This document shows, in pieces, positions 1-7,669 of a DNA stretch of 64,000 nt. Position 1 is the stretch's first letter, and each line of letters starts with the position of its first letter. The position numbers were made by a program, and so were the translations under genes. The notes under the pieces were generated by a model. That model saw nothing but the letters and a program-made list of their open reading frames with translations. It was not told the origin of the DNA and searched no databases. The DNA is taken from the NCBI GenBank assembly GCA_044221335.1, contig JBGAPI010000031.1, positions 1 through 64,000 on the forward strand. The letters are read 5' to 3'. Source of the DNA: JBGAPI01 sp044221335. Its GTDB lineage: Bacteria; Pseudomonadota; Gammaproteobacteria; Xanthomonadales; Ahniellaceae.

Positions 1-1
1 C

Positions 2-64
2 CAGATCAACCGCTACGGTCGTAATCTTGTCCACGGACTCGCCCTCCTCGCTCCCGATTGGTGA
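2..64 (+). CDS. 3' end of an unidentified gene (partial)
   Basis: One frame is open from the left edge to a TGA at 62-64 and encodes about 20 residues ending LVHGLALLAPDW. It could be the C-terminus of a gene that begins outside the window. The piece is too short to assign a family, and a chance open frame of this size is common at this GC content, so this is only a possibility. The next 350 bases hold no convincing gene, which fits a gene end followed by a REP cluster. Confidence 0.3.
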   Translation, partial: QINRYGRNLVHGLALLAPDW

Positions 65-129
65 GTACATCTCACCACTGGCACCTCGATGCCTGGGTCA
101 ACACGAGGGGGGCGAGTCCACCCGATTAC

Positions 130-239
130 GTAGGGCGGCCACTGGCCGCCGTCGCGAGGCGCTTCGGTGATTTCGCCCGATGTCGACGCGAGGCATTGGC
201 GCGCAGTGCGCGCCCTACGCAGGGCGGCCAATGGCCGCC
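130..239. repeat. Cluster of three REP-like palindromes
   Basis: Three short palindromes lie in the non-coding stretch 65-413. One at 130-150 reads GTAGGGCGGCC-ACT-GGCCGCC on the plus strand. One at 198-218 is in the opposite orientation (GGCGCGCAGTGCGCGCCCTAC). One at 219-239 is GCAGGGCGGCC-AAT-GGCCGCC. The alternating orientation is typical of bacterial interspersed mosaic elements. Related copies recur throughout the window. Nothing else was recognised between 65 and 413 apart from the likely leader of the next gene. Confidence 0.75.
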
Positions 240-413
240 ACGCGACGTGCTTCGGCACGGTCGCTCCATGACGCGGCGAGTCGCTGGCATCGCTTTGCAG
301 TGACAATGCCGCGACGGTCGTTCATCCTCGCTTCCCCCGATTCGCCGACGCCACCGAGCCTTCGCATGCACCCACCGATCGACTCACCCGCGACCGCCGG
401 ATGGCGCGCCGTG

Positions 414-1685
414 ATGCGACGCCTCGCCGCGCTGACGGTGTTCGTGGGACTGGCGACCGCGGTTTCCGGCGCTGCCGCAGAGGCCGCAACGGCCACTCTC
501 GAAACGGCCGCAGCCGCCGCTCCCGCGGCGGACGCCCCCGCGCGCTACCACGTCTCGCTCGTCACCATCGGCCCCGGCGCGATCTACTGGGAGCGCTTCG
601 GGCACAACGCGATCCTGGTCGAGGACCGCGAGCGTGGGGTGCGGGCGACCTTCAACTACGGCATGTTCGACTTCGAGCAGGAGGGCTTCTTCGTCAATTT
701 CCTGCGCGGCGAGATGCGCTATCGGCTGGCCGCGTTCGACGCCGACGACGACATCGCCGGCTACATCGCCGAAGGCCGCACGGTCGACGTGCAGGAGCTG
801 AACCTGAATGCCTCGCAGTCGCAGGCGCTGGTCGATGCCCTGCGCGAGAACCTGAAGCCCGAGAACCGCGAGTACCGCTACGACTACTTCACCGCCAACT
901 GCTCGACGCGGGTGCGCGATGCGCTCGATCGCGCACTGGGCGGCCAGCTGTACAAGCAACTCTCCAGCCCTTCCCGCGGCTTCACCTACCGCGCCGAGGC
1001 GCTGCGGCTGACCGCGCCGGACTTCTGGCTCGCGCGCGGCATCCATGCCGGCCTCGGGCCCTACGCGGACCGTCCGATCTCCTACTGGGAGGAGGACTTC
1101 GTGCCGATGGAATTCCAGAAGCACCTGCGCGACCTCACGGTCGACGACGGCCACGGCGGCCGCGTCGCGCTGATCGCCTCCGAGGCCCGCCTCGCCCCGG
1201 GCAGGATCGAGTGGCCGGCGGAAGAGCCTCCCTCCTGGCTGCCCGGCTTCGCCGCGACGGGACTCGCCCTCGCCGCGCTGCTTCTCGTTCTCGCGCGGCG
1301 CGCCGAGGCGGACATCGGGGCCACCGCGCGCATCGTGCTCGGCGTCGTGCTCGGCGTCTGGTGGCTCGGCTGCGGGCTCGGCGGGCTGCTGCTGGCCTTC
1401 CTGTGGGGCTTCACCGCACACCAGTCGGCCTGGGCCAACCAGAACCTGCTGGTGTTCAATCCGCTCGCGATCCTGCTGTTGCCGCTGGCCTGGCGGCTCG
1501 GCTGGGGTCGCCCGGCGGGCGGCTGGATGCGCCACGTCGTCGTGCTGATCGCGCTGGCGGTGCTCGCGGCGCTGCTGCTGAAGACCCTGCCCAACCTGCG
1601 CCAGCAGAACCTGGAATGGGTGCTTCTGGCACTCCCGGTGCACGCCGTTGCCTGGTGGATACTGCGGCGTCCCGCCCCGCCCTGA
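414..1685 (+). CDS. DUF4105 / Lnb-like N-terminal domain membrane protein
   Basis: Predicted 423-residue protein. A signal peptide (MRRLAALTVFVGLATAVSGA, residues 1-20) leads into the DUF4105 (Lnb N-terminal periplasmic) domain at about 44-200. Visible hallmarks are RFGHNAI near 61-67, FNYGMFDF near 80-87, and PENREYRYDYFTANCSTRVRD near 149-169. The last 160 residues hold about five hydrophobic helices, so a periplasmic domain sits on a membrane tail. The family has a papain/NlpC-like look with conserved His and Cys, but no reaction is established here. The start was placed at ATG 414 because the Arg-rich n-region begins there; ATG 366 and GTG 411 are in-frame alternatives. It lies 12 bp upstream of the tandem paralogue cluster and may share its transcript. 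Confidence 0.85.
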   Translation: MRRLAALTVFVGLATAVSGAAAEAATATLETAAAAAPAADAPARYHVSLVTIGPGAIYWERFGHNAILVEDRERGVRATFNYGMFDFEQEGFFVNFLRGEMRYRLAAFDADDDIAGYIAEGRTVDVQELNLNASQSQALVDALRENLKPENREYRYDYFTANCSTRVRDALDRALGGQLYKQLSSPSRGFTYRAEALRLTAPDFWLARGIHAGLGPYADRPISYWEEDFVPMEFQKHLRDLTVDDGHGGRVALIASEARLAPGRIEWPAEEPPSWLPGFAATGLALAALLLVLARRAEADIGATARIVLGVVLGVWWLGCGLGGLLLAFLWGFTAHQSAWANQNLLVFNPLAILLLPLAWRLGWGRPAGGWMRHVVVLIALAVLAALLLKTLPNLRQQNLEWVLLALPVHAVAWWILRRPAPP

Positions 1686-1697
1686 CGTCGTACCGCC

Positions 1698-2936
1698 ATG
1701 AACACCCCGCGGCGCTCCGCCGTCGTCGCCCTCGCGGTCCTGCTGTTCGCCGCCTTGACCGGTGCGTGGTGGTGGCGAGTCGACACGATACGCGCGAGCG
1801 CCGCTGCGCCCTCGGCAACGCCCCCCGAGGCGATCCCCTCCGTGGCCGTTCCGACCGTTACCCTCGACTTGCCGAAGGTGCTGAGCGACGACCTGGCGGC
1901 GCCGCCGGTTCCGTCCGCCGGTGCGACCTCCGCCACCGCAGCGATCGACGCCGCCCATCAGCTGGGTCGCAGCACCCAGCAGAACCTGGAGCGGAACTAC
2001 CAGCGCTTCCAGGAATGCCGCCTCGGAAGAGAGAACGCCGCGCTGCTGGCCGCGCCGCTGGCGACGGCGTGGCCGGTGCTGGAGCAGCGGATGCTGGCCG
2101 GCGATGGCGGCGCGGCGGAAGCGCTGCTGGAGCGCGCGTCGATGTGCGAGACCTTGCGCTCGTCCGCGAAACTGGCGCCGGGGCCGGAGCGCGATCGTGC
2201 GTTGGCCCAGTTCGGCCCCGATCTCGATCCGGCGAGCGCGGCGCTGATCGACGCGATCTCGGCCGAGGCGATGGCCTGGTTCGACACCCGCTCCGCCGGC
2301 TGCGGCGACGGCGACTTCGGCATGGCGCGACTGCAGGACCTCAGCCGTCGTCGCGCGCTCGCCAGCGGGCACCGCGAGATCGCCGAACTCGATCCGAAGG
2401 ACGGCCTCGCCCACCCGGAGATCTTCGATCGGCCGGCACGCAGCGAAGCGCAATGCCGTCCGAGGCGCAACGAGGCACGCCTGCTCGCTGGCGACCCGAC
2501 CGTGCTGCCGCCGGACCTGATCGCCATCGCCGCGGGCGCGGCCGCGCCCGACAGCCCGCTCCGCGGCGCGCTCGAGGAATGCCAGCGGCGCGACTGCGAC
2601 TCCCTCGTCGATCTGCCGACCACGCTGCAGCCCGGATTGAGCGAGCTCGCCGAACAACTCGGCCTCGACGACGACCTGCAGTACCGGCTCAACCGCGAGC
2701 GCGACGGCGGCCGTGCGGACGCGGTGTTCGGCTGGCTCCTCTACAAGCGCTGGCTGCTGCTGAACAGCTGCGAGGCCTACGCGCTGCCGAACGCCATCGC
2801 CGAGGTCTCGCTCGAACTGCAGGCCGCCGCGGCCCCGCTCACCGCCGCGCAGCGCCAGAGCGGTCTCGCGCTGGCGCAGCAGCGTGTCGCGCTGCACGGG
2901 GCGGCAGCGCTGCGGGTGCGCGGATGCGGGCCGTGA
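1698..2936 (+). CDS. Membrane-anchored hypothetical protein, tandem paralogue 1 of 3
   Basis: 412 residues with one N-terminal membrane helix (about 9-25), then a Pro/Ala/Val-rich linker and a soluble, probably periplasmic domain. I do not recognise the family. It shares with the next two genes an ordered set of cysteines: EC near the domain start, C in MCETLR, the pair CQRRDC followed by SLVDLP, C in RWLLLNSCEAY, and a terminal RGCGP. The YKRWLLLNSC block near the C-terminus is the most conserved stretch. The cysteine conservation suggests disulfides in an exported protein. It begins 12 bp after the DUF4105 gene. Confidence 0.8.
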   Translation: MNTPRRSAVVALAVLLFAALTGAWWWRVDTIRASAAAPSATPPEAIPSVAVPTVTLDLPKVLSDDLAAPPVPSAGATSATAAIDAAHQLGRSTQQNLERNYQRFQECRLGRENAALLAAPLATAWPVLEQRMLAGDGGAAEALLERASMCETLRSSAKLAPGPERDRALAQFGPDLDPASAALIDAISAEAMAWFDTRSAGCGDGDFGMARLQDLSRRRALASGHREIAELDPKDGLAHPEIFDRPARSEAQCRPRRNEARLLAGDPTVLPPDLIAIAAGAAAPDSPLRGALEECQRRDCDSLVDLPTTLQPGLSELAEQLGLDDDLQYRLNRERDGGRADAVFGWLLYKRWLLLNSCEAYALPNAIAEVSLELQAAAAPLTAAQRQSGLALAQQRVALHGAAALRVRGCGP

Positions 2937-3063
2937 CGGTCACGGCGCTCCGTCGGGCCCGACGCGACGCGACAGGCGGCGCGCGCGCGGCGCCGCGGCT
3001 CGCCGCGGGCGCGATCCTGTCCATGCGCGCACCGGAGACTGCCGTTGCGCCACGGGGGCGACG

Positions 3064-4308
3064 ATGAGTGCTCCGCCGACCCGGCGCCGCCTCGCGGTCG
3101 TCCTGCTCGCCGTCGTGGCCCTGCTCGTCGGGCTCGGCATCGCAAACCGCCGTTCGCCGGCCGCGCAACGCGCCGCAACCGGGACGACGGCGACGCCGCA
3201 GCCTGCCGATACCGCGCGCCCGCCAGCGCCGGGCGGAACGCCGGCCGGTTGGGAAATCGACACGGTGCTCGAGGAGTCCCGCGGCAGCGACTCGACTTCG
3301 TCTCCCGGAGCCGCCGAACTCGCCGCGGTCGATGCGGCCGGCATCGCCATCGAGCGACGCCACCAGGAATCGATCCGGCGCCTCGACGAATGCGTGTTCG
3401 GCCCGGATGTCTCCGCGCTCCGTGGGATGCCGATGTCGATCGCCGCGCCGCGGCTCGAGGCGCTCGCACTGGACGGCGACGGGGCGGCCGCCCAGATGCT
3501 GTTCGATCGCGTCGCCGCCTGCGCGATCGTCCCGAACGAGGAAACCGTCGAGCGTTTCCAGCAGTCCCTCGTCCAGGGGCTGGACCCGCGAAGCAAAGCC
3601 CTGTTCCTCGCGGCGATGCGCGAAGAGCGGCGGATCGCCGCCGAGGCCCGGAAGGGGTGCGACCTGCCGTCCTACGACCACACGCGCTATGCCATCCTGA
3701 TGGAACGTCGCGCCCGCAGCCTCGGCATCGCGCTGCCGACGACGGCCGATGCCGCGCCGCCAACCGAGGAGGACGTCCAGCGAATGTTTCCGGTCCCGAT
3801 GAACGTCTCGCAGGCTTGCAGCGCGCCGCTGTCCATCACTCCGCTGCCGCCGCAGCTCGCCGTCGAATTCGCCCGCCTGCGCCCCGAGGATTGGCGGGAA
3901 CTCGAACACCTTGCCGTCGCCGGCAGCGCGCTCGCGGTCGCGCTCGGCGAGTGCGCGTCCGGCGGCTGCACGAGCCTCGCCGATCTCCCGACGGAATTCG
4001 CGGGCGATGCGGAAGCGCTGGTCGCCGACGTCGGCAATGCCGAAGCGCTCGCGGCTGCGATCAGGCGCTCCCACGCGGACGGCGATCTCGTCCGGGAATA
4101 CGCCTGGCTGCTGTATCGGCGCTGGCTGCTGCTCGGCTCCTGCAGTGCGGAGTCGGAGGTCGTGAATGCGATCGCGGTCAGCCGGACGCTGGAGCAGCTC
4201 GCCACCCGTCTCGATTCCGACCAGCGTGCCCGCGGCCTTGCCTGGGCGCGCGACCACGTCGCCCGCTACGGCGGCGCCGCACGGCGCCTGCAGGGCTGCC
4301 CCGGATGA
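3064..4308 (+). CDS. Membrane-anchored hypothetical protein, tandem paralogue 2 of 3
   Basis: 414 residues. The start at ATG 3064 follows a G-rich ribosome-binding stretch and opens with MSAPPTRRR plus a membrane helix (about 10-26). The frame runs open further upstream, but that part lacks signal features. The six cysteine positions of paralogue 1 are kept: ECVFG, VAACAI, CASGGC followed by TSLADLP, LLGSC, and the terminal LQGCPG. The YRRWLLLGSC block matches YKRWLLLNSC. Function unknown. Its TGA overlaps the ATG of the third copy (ATGA), which implies translational coupling. Confidence 0.8.
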   Translation: MSAPPTRRRLAVVLLAVVALLVGLGIANRRSPAAQRAATGTTATPQPADTARPPAPGGTPAGWEIDTVLEESRGSDSTSSPGAAELAAVDAAGIAIERRHQESIRRLDECVFGPDVSALRGMPMSIAAPRLEALALDGDGAAAQMLFDRVAACAIVPNEETVERFQQSLVQGLDPRSKALFLAAMREERRIAAEARKGCDLPSYDHTRYAILMERRARSLGIALPTTADAAPPTEEDVQRMFPVPMNVSQACSAPLSITPLPPQLAVEFARLRPEDWRELEHLAVAGSALAVALGECASGGCTSLADLPTEFAGDAEALVADVGNAEALAAAIRRSHADGDLVREYAWLLYRRWLLLGSCSAESEVVNAIAVSRTLEQLATRLDSDQRARGLAWARDHVARYGGAARRLQGCPG

Positions 4309-5564
4309 GCCGCCCCGAGTCGGCATCCCGGCGCACGCCATGGCGACGGATCGCGTTGCTGGTCGCGCTGGCCGTCGTTGCCGGCGGATACCTGCACTTC
4401 GCACCGATCGCGGAGACGACGCCACGACCACCGTCCGCTGAAAGGCCCTCGCGCCGGGAGCGCGCCCAGGCGCCCCTGCCGGTGGTGCCGCCGGAACTGG
4501 TCGCCCCCGAAGCGATGCCGCCGACACCCGCGAGCGCGGCGACGCCGATCGCCCCCGCGACCGCCACCGGCGCACCGGCGAAAACCGCCGCGGAGATCTT
4601 TCTCGACAATTTCCGTCGCGCGCAACACCGGCAGATCGTCTGCGCCTACGGCAAGGAGGGCGAAGAGCTCGATGCGATGCCGCTCGGCGATGCGTGGCCC
4701 AGGATCGAGGAGAAACTGCTGAAGGGCGACGCCTTCGCCGCCGAGGTACTGCTGTCCTGGGCCCGGGGCTGCGACGAGTTCCGGCGCCTGGGCGGGCCGG
4801 AGCACGACCGCCAGCTTGCGCTGCTGCTGGACGAGCGCCTCCGCGAACTGGATCCGGCGTCTGCCAACTTCGTCGCTGCCGCGACCCGCAGCCAGTTCGC
4901 CGACGACCGCGAGGTGCTCGCCGATTGCCGCGCGGGCATGACCGAGGCGCGCATCCTCGATCTCCTGGCACGCCGCGCCGGCAGCGTCGGCTTGCCGGCC
5001 GAGCAGGTGGCGGCGGCGCGCGCCCAGGGTGATCTGTTCAACCTGCCCGGCCTCTACGACGCCCAAGCCAGCAAGTACAACACGTGTTTCGAGCGCAATG
5101 CGCTCCCCGACTACTGGCGGGACGATGCCTTCGACGACGCCGATGCCGCGGCGCGCTGGCGGACGATGATCGCGGCGGCCGTGCCCGGCAGCGACCTCGA
5201 CCTCGCGCTGCGCGCCTGTCGGGACGCCGGCTGCACGTCGCTGCAGCAGATCCCGCCGGAGTACCACGAGGCACTGCGCGCGCTGCTGGTCGAGCTCGGC
5301 GACGCACGCGAACTCGCGACCTCGAGCTTCAAGGTGCAGGACCCGGCGTGGACCTACGGGAACGACCTGTATTCGCGCTGGCTGACCCAGGCCGGCTGCA
5401 CCGTGATGTCGACCACGGATGTCTACGTCGCACAGACCCAGCAACTGCTGCGCCAGGGCCGCGACCTCACGCCCGAACAGCGCGCCCAGGCGACCGCAGT
5501 GGTGCGGGAGCGGATCGCGCGCTATGGGGCGCTCGCGCTGCAGCTGCGCGGCTGCGGCCTGTAG
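4305..5564 (+). CDS. Membrane-anchored hypothetical protein, tandem paralogue 3 of 3
   Basis: 419 residues, starting inside the stop codon of paralogue 2 (ATGA). MSRPESASRRTPWRR is followed by a membrane helix (about 15-31) and a long Pro/Ala linker. The cysteine pattern is again present: VCAYGKEGEE, GCDEF, CRDAGC followed by TSLQQIP, QAGC, and the terminal LRGCGL. This is the most diverged of the three; its block reads YSRWLTQAGC. Function unknown. The stop TAG is the first part of a REP-like palindrome (5561-5578). Confidence 0.8.
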   Translation: MSRPESASRRTPWRRIALLVALAVVAGGYLHFAPIAETTPRPPSAERPSRRERAQAPLPVVPPELVAPEAMPPTPASAATPIAPATATGAPAKTAAEIFLDNFRRAQHRQIVCAYGKEGEELDAMPLGDAWPRIEEKLLKGDAFAAEVLLSWARGCDEFRRLGGPEHDRQLALLLDERLRELDPASANFVAAATRSQFADDREVLADCRAGMTEARILDLLARRAGSVGLPAEQVAAARAQGDLFNLPGLYDAQASKYNTCFERNALPDYWRDDAFDDADAAARWRTMIAAAVPGSDLDLALRACRDAGCTSLQQIPPEYHEALRALLVELGDARELATSSFKVQDPAWTYGNDLYSRWLTQAGCTVMSTTDVYVAQTQQLLRQGRDLTPEQRAQATAVVRERIARYGALALQLRGCGL

Positions 5565-5578
5565 GGCGCGCTCGGCGC
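5561..5578 (+). repeat. Degenerate REP overlapping a stop codon
   Basis: GTAGGGCGCGCTCGGCGC starts with the TAG stop of the upstream gene. It is a diverged relative of the TAGGGCGG...CCGCC family seen elsewhere in the window. Confidence 0.5.
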
Positions 5579-5802
5579 ACCGTCGCCCGAACGCTTCGCG
5601 GACGCTCGGCGCGCGCGCCGGGACGGGCCTGAGCGCCTCGCCGCCCGGCGGTCCGAGGCGTCACGCGGAATGATCCGCGGAGGCTCCGACTTGCGTGAAC
5701 TCCAAAGACCTCCCCGGCACGCCGGCGGAGCGGCGCGTCCGCGACTTCGGTCGACCGCCCCTCCGGCGCAGGGATGGAACCGTCATTCAAGGGAGAATCC
5801 GG

Positions 5803-7491
5803 ATGTCTCAACGCCTCTTCGCGCGACTGGTCCTCGCCAGCGCCCTCGTCACTCTTCCCGCGCTGCTGCCGGCGACGGCCCATGCCGGATCGCTACTGCC
5901 TCCGGTGCTGAATGCCCAATTCACGCCGAACCACGTGGTGCCGGCCGGCGTCACCCAGATCCGCTTCGACATCGGCAACCCCAATGCGAGCGCGCTGACC
6001 GGCGTCGGCTTCACCTTCACCCTGCCGGCCGGCCTGTCGGTGTCCAGCATCGCGAACACCGCGATTGGCTGCGGCACGGTCTCGGCGACCGGTCCGTCGA
6101 CCATCAACTACAGCAATGGCACCATCGCGGCGAACACGCCGAGCAGCAACAGCCCCTGCAACTTCGAGATCAACGTCACGGCGAGCACCCAGGGCGTGTA
6201 CACCGGGACCGCGACGCCGATCACGTCGGCCCAGGGTGGCAACGGCAATTCCGCCAGCGCCACGCTGACGGTCGGCAACGCGCCGACCATCAGCAAGACC
6301 TTCAGCTCGCCGACCTCCGGGATCAACGGCTCCGCGACGCTGAGCTTTGCCCTCGCCAATCCGAACTCGGCGGTGACGGTCTCCGGCATCAGCTTCACCG
6401 ACACCCTGCCGGCCGGCATGGTGATCGCGGCGACGCCGAACCTCATCAGCACCTGCGGCGGCACGGCGACGGCCGCGGCGGGAGGCGGTTCGGTGGCTCT
6501 GGCCGGTGGCACGCTCGGCAACAGCGCGAGCTGCACCGTGTCGGTGGCGGTGGCCTTCACCTCGACCGGCGTCAAGAACAACACCGTGCAGGTGAGCTCG
6601 ACCAACCTCGGCAACGGCAACACCTCGAACACCTCGATCACCGTCCTGGCCGCTCCGTCGCTCACGGCCTCGTTCGCGTCGACGTCGATCGCGGTCGGCG
6701 CCAGTTCGCAGTTCGCCTTCTCGGTGGCGAATCCGAATGCCGCCAACGGCCTCACCGGCATCGCCTTCACCGACACGCTGCCGGCCGGCCTGGTCGTGGC
6801 GACGCCGAATGGCGCCAGCGGCACCTGCGGCGGCGGCAGCTTCACCGCGGCGGCCGGCGGCTCGTCGATCAGCTTCTCCGGCGGCGCGCTCGCGGCGAAC
6901 AGCACCTGCACCGTCTCGGTCAACGTCACCGGCACCAGCGCGGGGGTCAAGAGCACCACCACCGGTGCCGTCGTCTCGACCGAAGCCGGCAGCGGCAACA
7001 CGTCCACCGCATCGATCAACGTCGACGGCCCGCCGACCTTCAGCGCCGCGTTCGCTCCGAACGCCGTGCTGCCGGGCGGCAGCGCGACGCTGACCTTCAC
7101 GATCGGCAATCCGGCCGCCAATCCCGACGCCCTGACCGGGATCGGCTTCACCGACACGCTGCCGACCGGCCTCACGGTCGCCAGCGCGACCACCAGTGCC
7201 TGCGGCGGCACGCTGACCACCACCAGCCCGTCGACCATCGCGCTGACCGGTGCAACGCTGGCCACCGGCGCCACCTGCCAGGTGTCGGTGACGGTCGGCT
7301 CGAACGGAACGCCGGGCAGCTTCACCGTCACCACCGGCGCGATCGCCTCGGGCAACGGCGGCAATGGATCGTCCGCGAATGCCACGCTGCAGGTGCTGTC
7401 GGGTTCGGTGCCGACGCTCGATCGCCTCGGGATGCTGCTGTTGGCGTTGCTGCTCGTCGCGGCAGTGTCGCTGGCGCGGAACGGGCGCTAG
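5803..7491 (+). CDS. Secreted DUF11-like repeat protein with VPTL-type C-terminal sorting tail
   Basis: 562 residues. The start is ATG 5803, preceded by GGGAGA at 5791-5796. A signal peptide ends near PATAHA. The body is four Ig-like repeats of roughly 120-130 residues, each with GISFTDTLPAG (or close variants), a CGG motif and a CTVSV strand, resembling the DUF11/DUF7933 families of bacterial surface proteins. The C-terminus reads VPTLDRLGMLLLALLL followed by a short basic end (ARNGR): a Pro-Thr-Leu motif, a membrane helix and a basic tail. This is the layout of IPTL-CTERM sorting signals, which are processed by exosortase/archaeosortase-type enzymes. No such enzyme is in the window. Likely role: surface or extracellular structural protein. 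Confidence 0.85.
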   Translation: MSQRLFARLVLASALVTLPALLPATAHAGSLLPPVLNAQFTPNHVVPAGVTQIRFDIGNPNASALTGVGFTFTLPAGLSVSSIANTAIGCGTVSATGPSTINYSNGTIAANTPSSNSPCNFEINVTASTQGVYTGTATPITSAQGGNGNSASATLTVGNAPTISKTFSSPTSGINGSATLSFALANPNSAVTVSGISFTDTLPAGMVIAATPNLISTCGGTATAAAGGGSVALAGGTLGNSASCTVSVAVAFTSTGVKNNTVQVSSTNLGNGNTSNTSITVLAAPSLTASFASTSIAVGASSQFAFSVANPNAANGLTGIAFTDTLPAGLVVATPNGASGTCGGGSFTAAAGGSSISFSGGALAANSTCTVSVNVTGTSAGVKSTTTGAVVSTEAGSGNTSTASINVDGPPTFSAAFAPNAVLPGGSATLTFTIGNPAANPDALTGIGFTDTLPTGLTVASATTSACGGTLTTTSPSTIALTGATLATGATCQVSVTVGSNGTPGSFTVTTGAIASGNGGNGSSANATLQVLSGSVPTLDRLGMLLLALLLVAAVSLARNGR

Positions 7492-7648
7492 TCCGCGGGC
7501 CCGTGGGAGCGGAGCGAGCCGCGAGGCGGGAGGGACGCGAGTCCCGAGCGCGGAGCTCCAGCGGAGCCCGGTGCATCGGGCTTGTGCCCTCCCCCACGTG
7601 CATCGGCGCTCACGCCCCTCCCACCAGAGGCCTGTGCTCTTCGCTCGA

Positions 7649-7669
7649 GGAATTCGCGCGGCGAATTCC
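7649..7669. repeat. EcoRI-like inverted repeat, copy 1
   Basis: GGAATTCGC-GCG-GCGAATTCC forms a 9-bp perfect stem. It directly abuts the stop codon of the minus-strand Asp-box gene. A near-identical hairpin lies at 19941-19961. No T-run follows, so a terminator role is uncertain. Confidence 0.6.

Noticed and set aside
384..2897. Open frame of 837 codons on the minus strand under the DUF4105 gene and paralogue 1
   Set aside because: No signal, domain or coherent start. The plus-strand genes have signal peptides, conserved cysteines and coupled starts.
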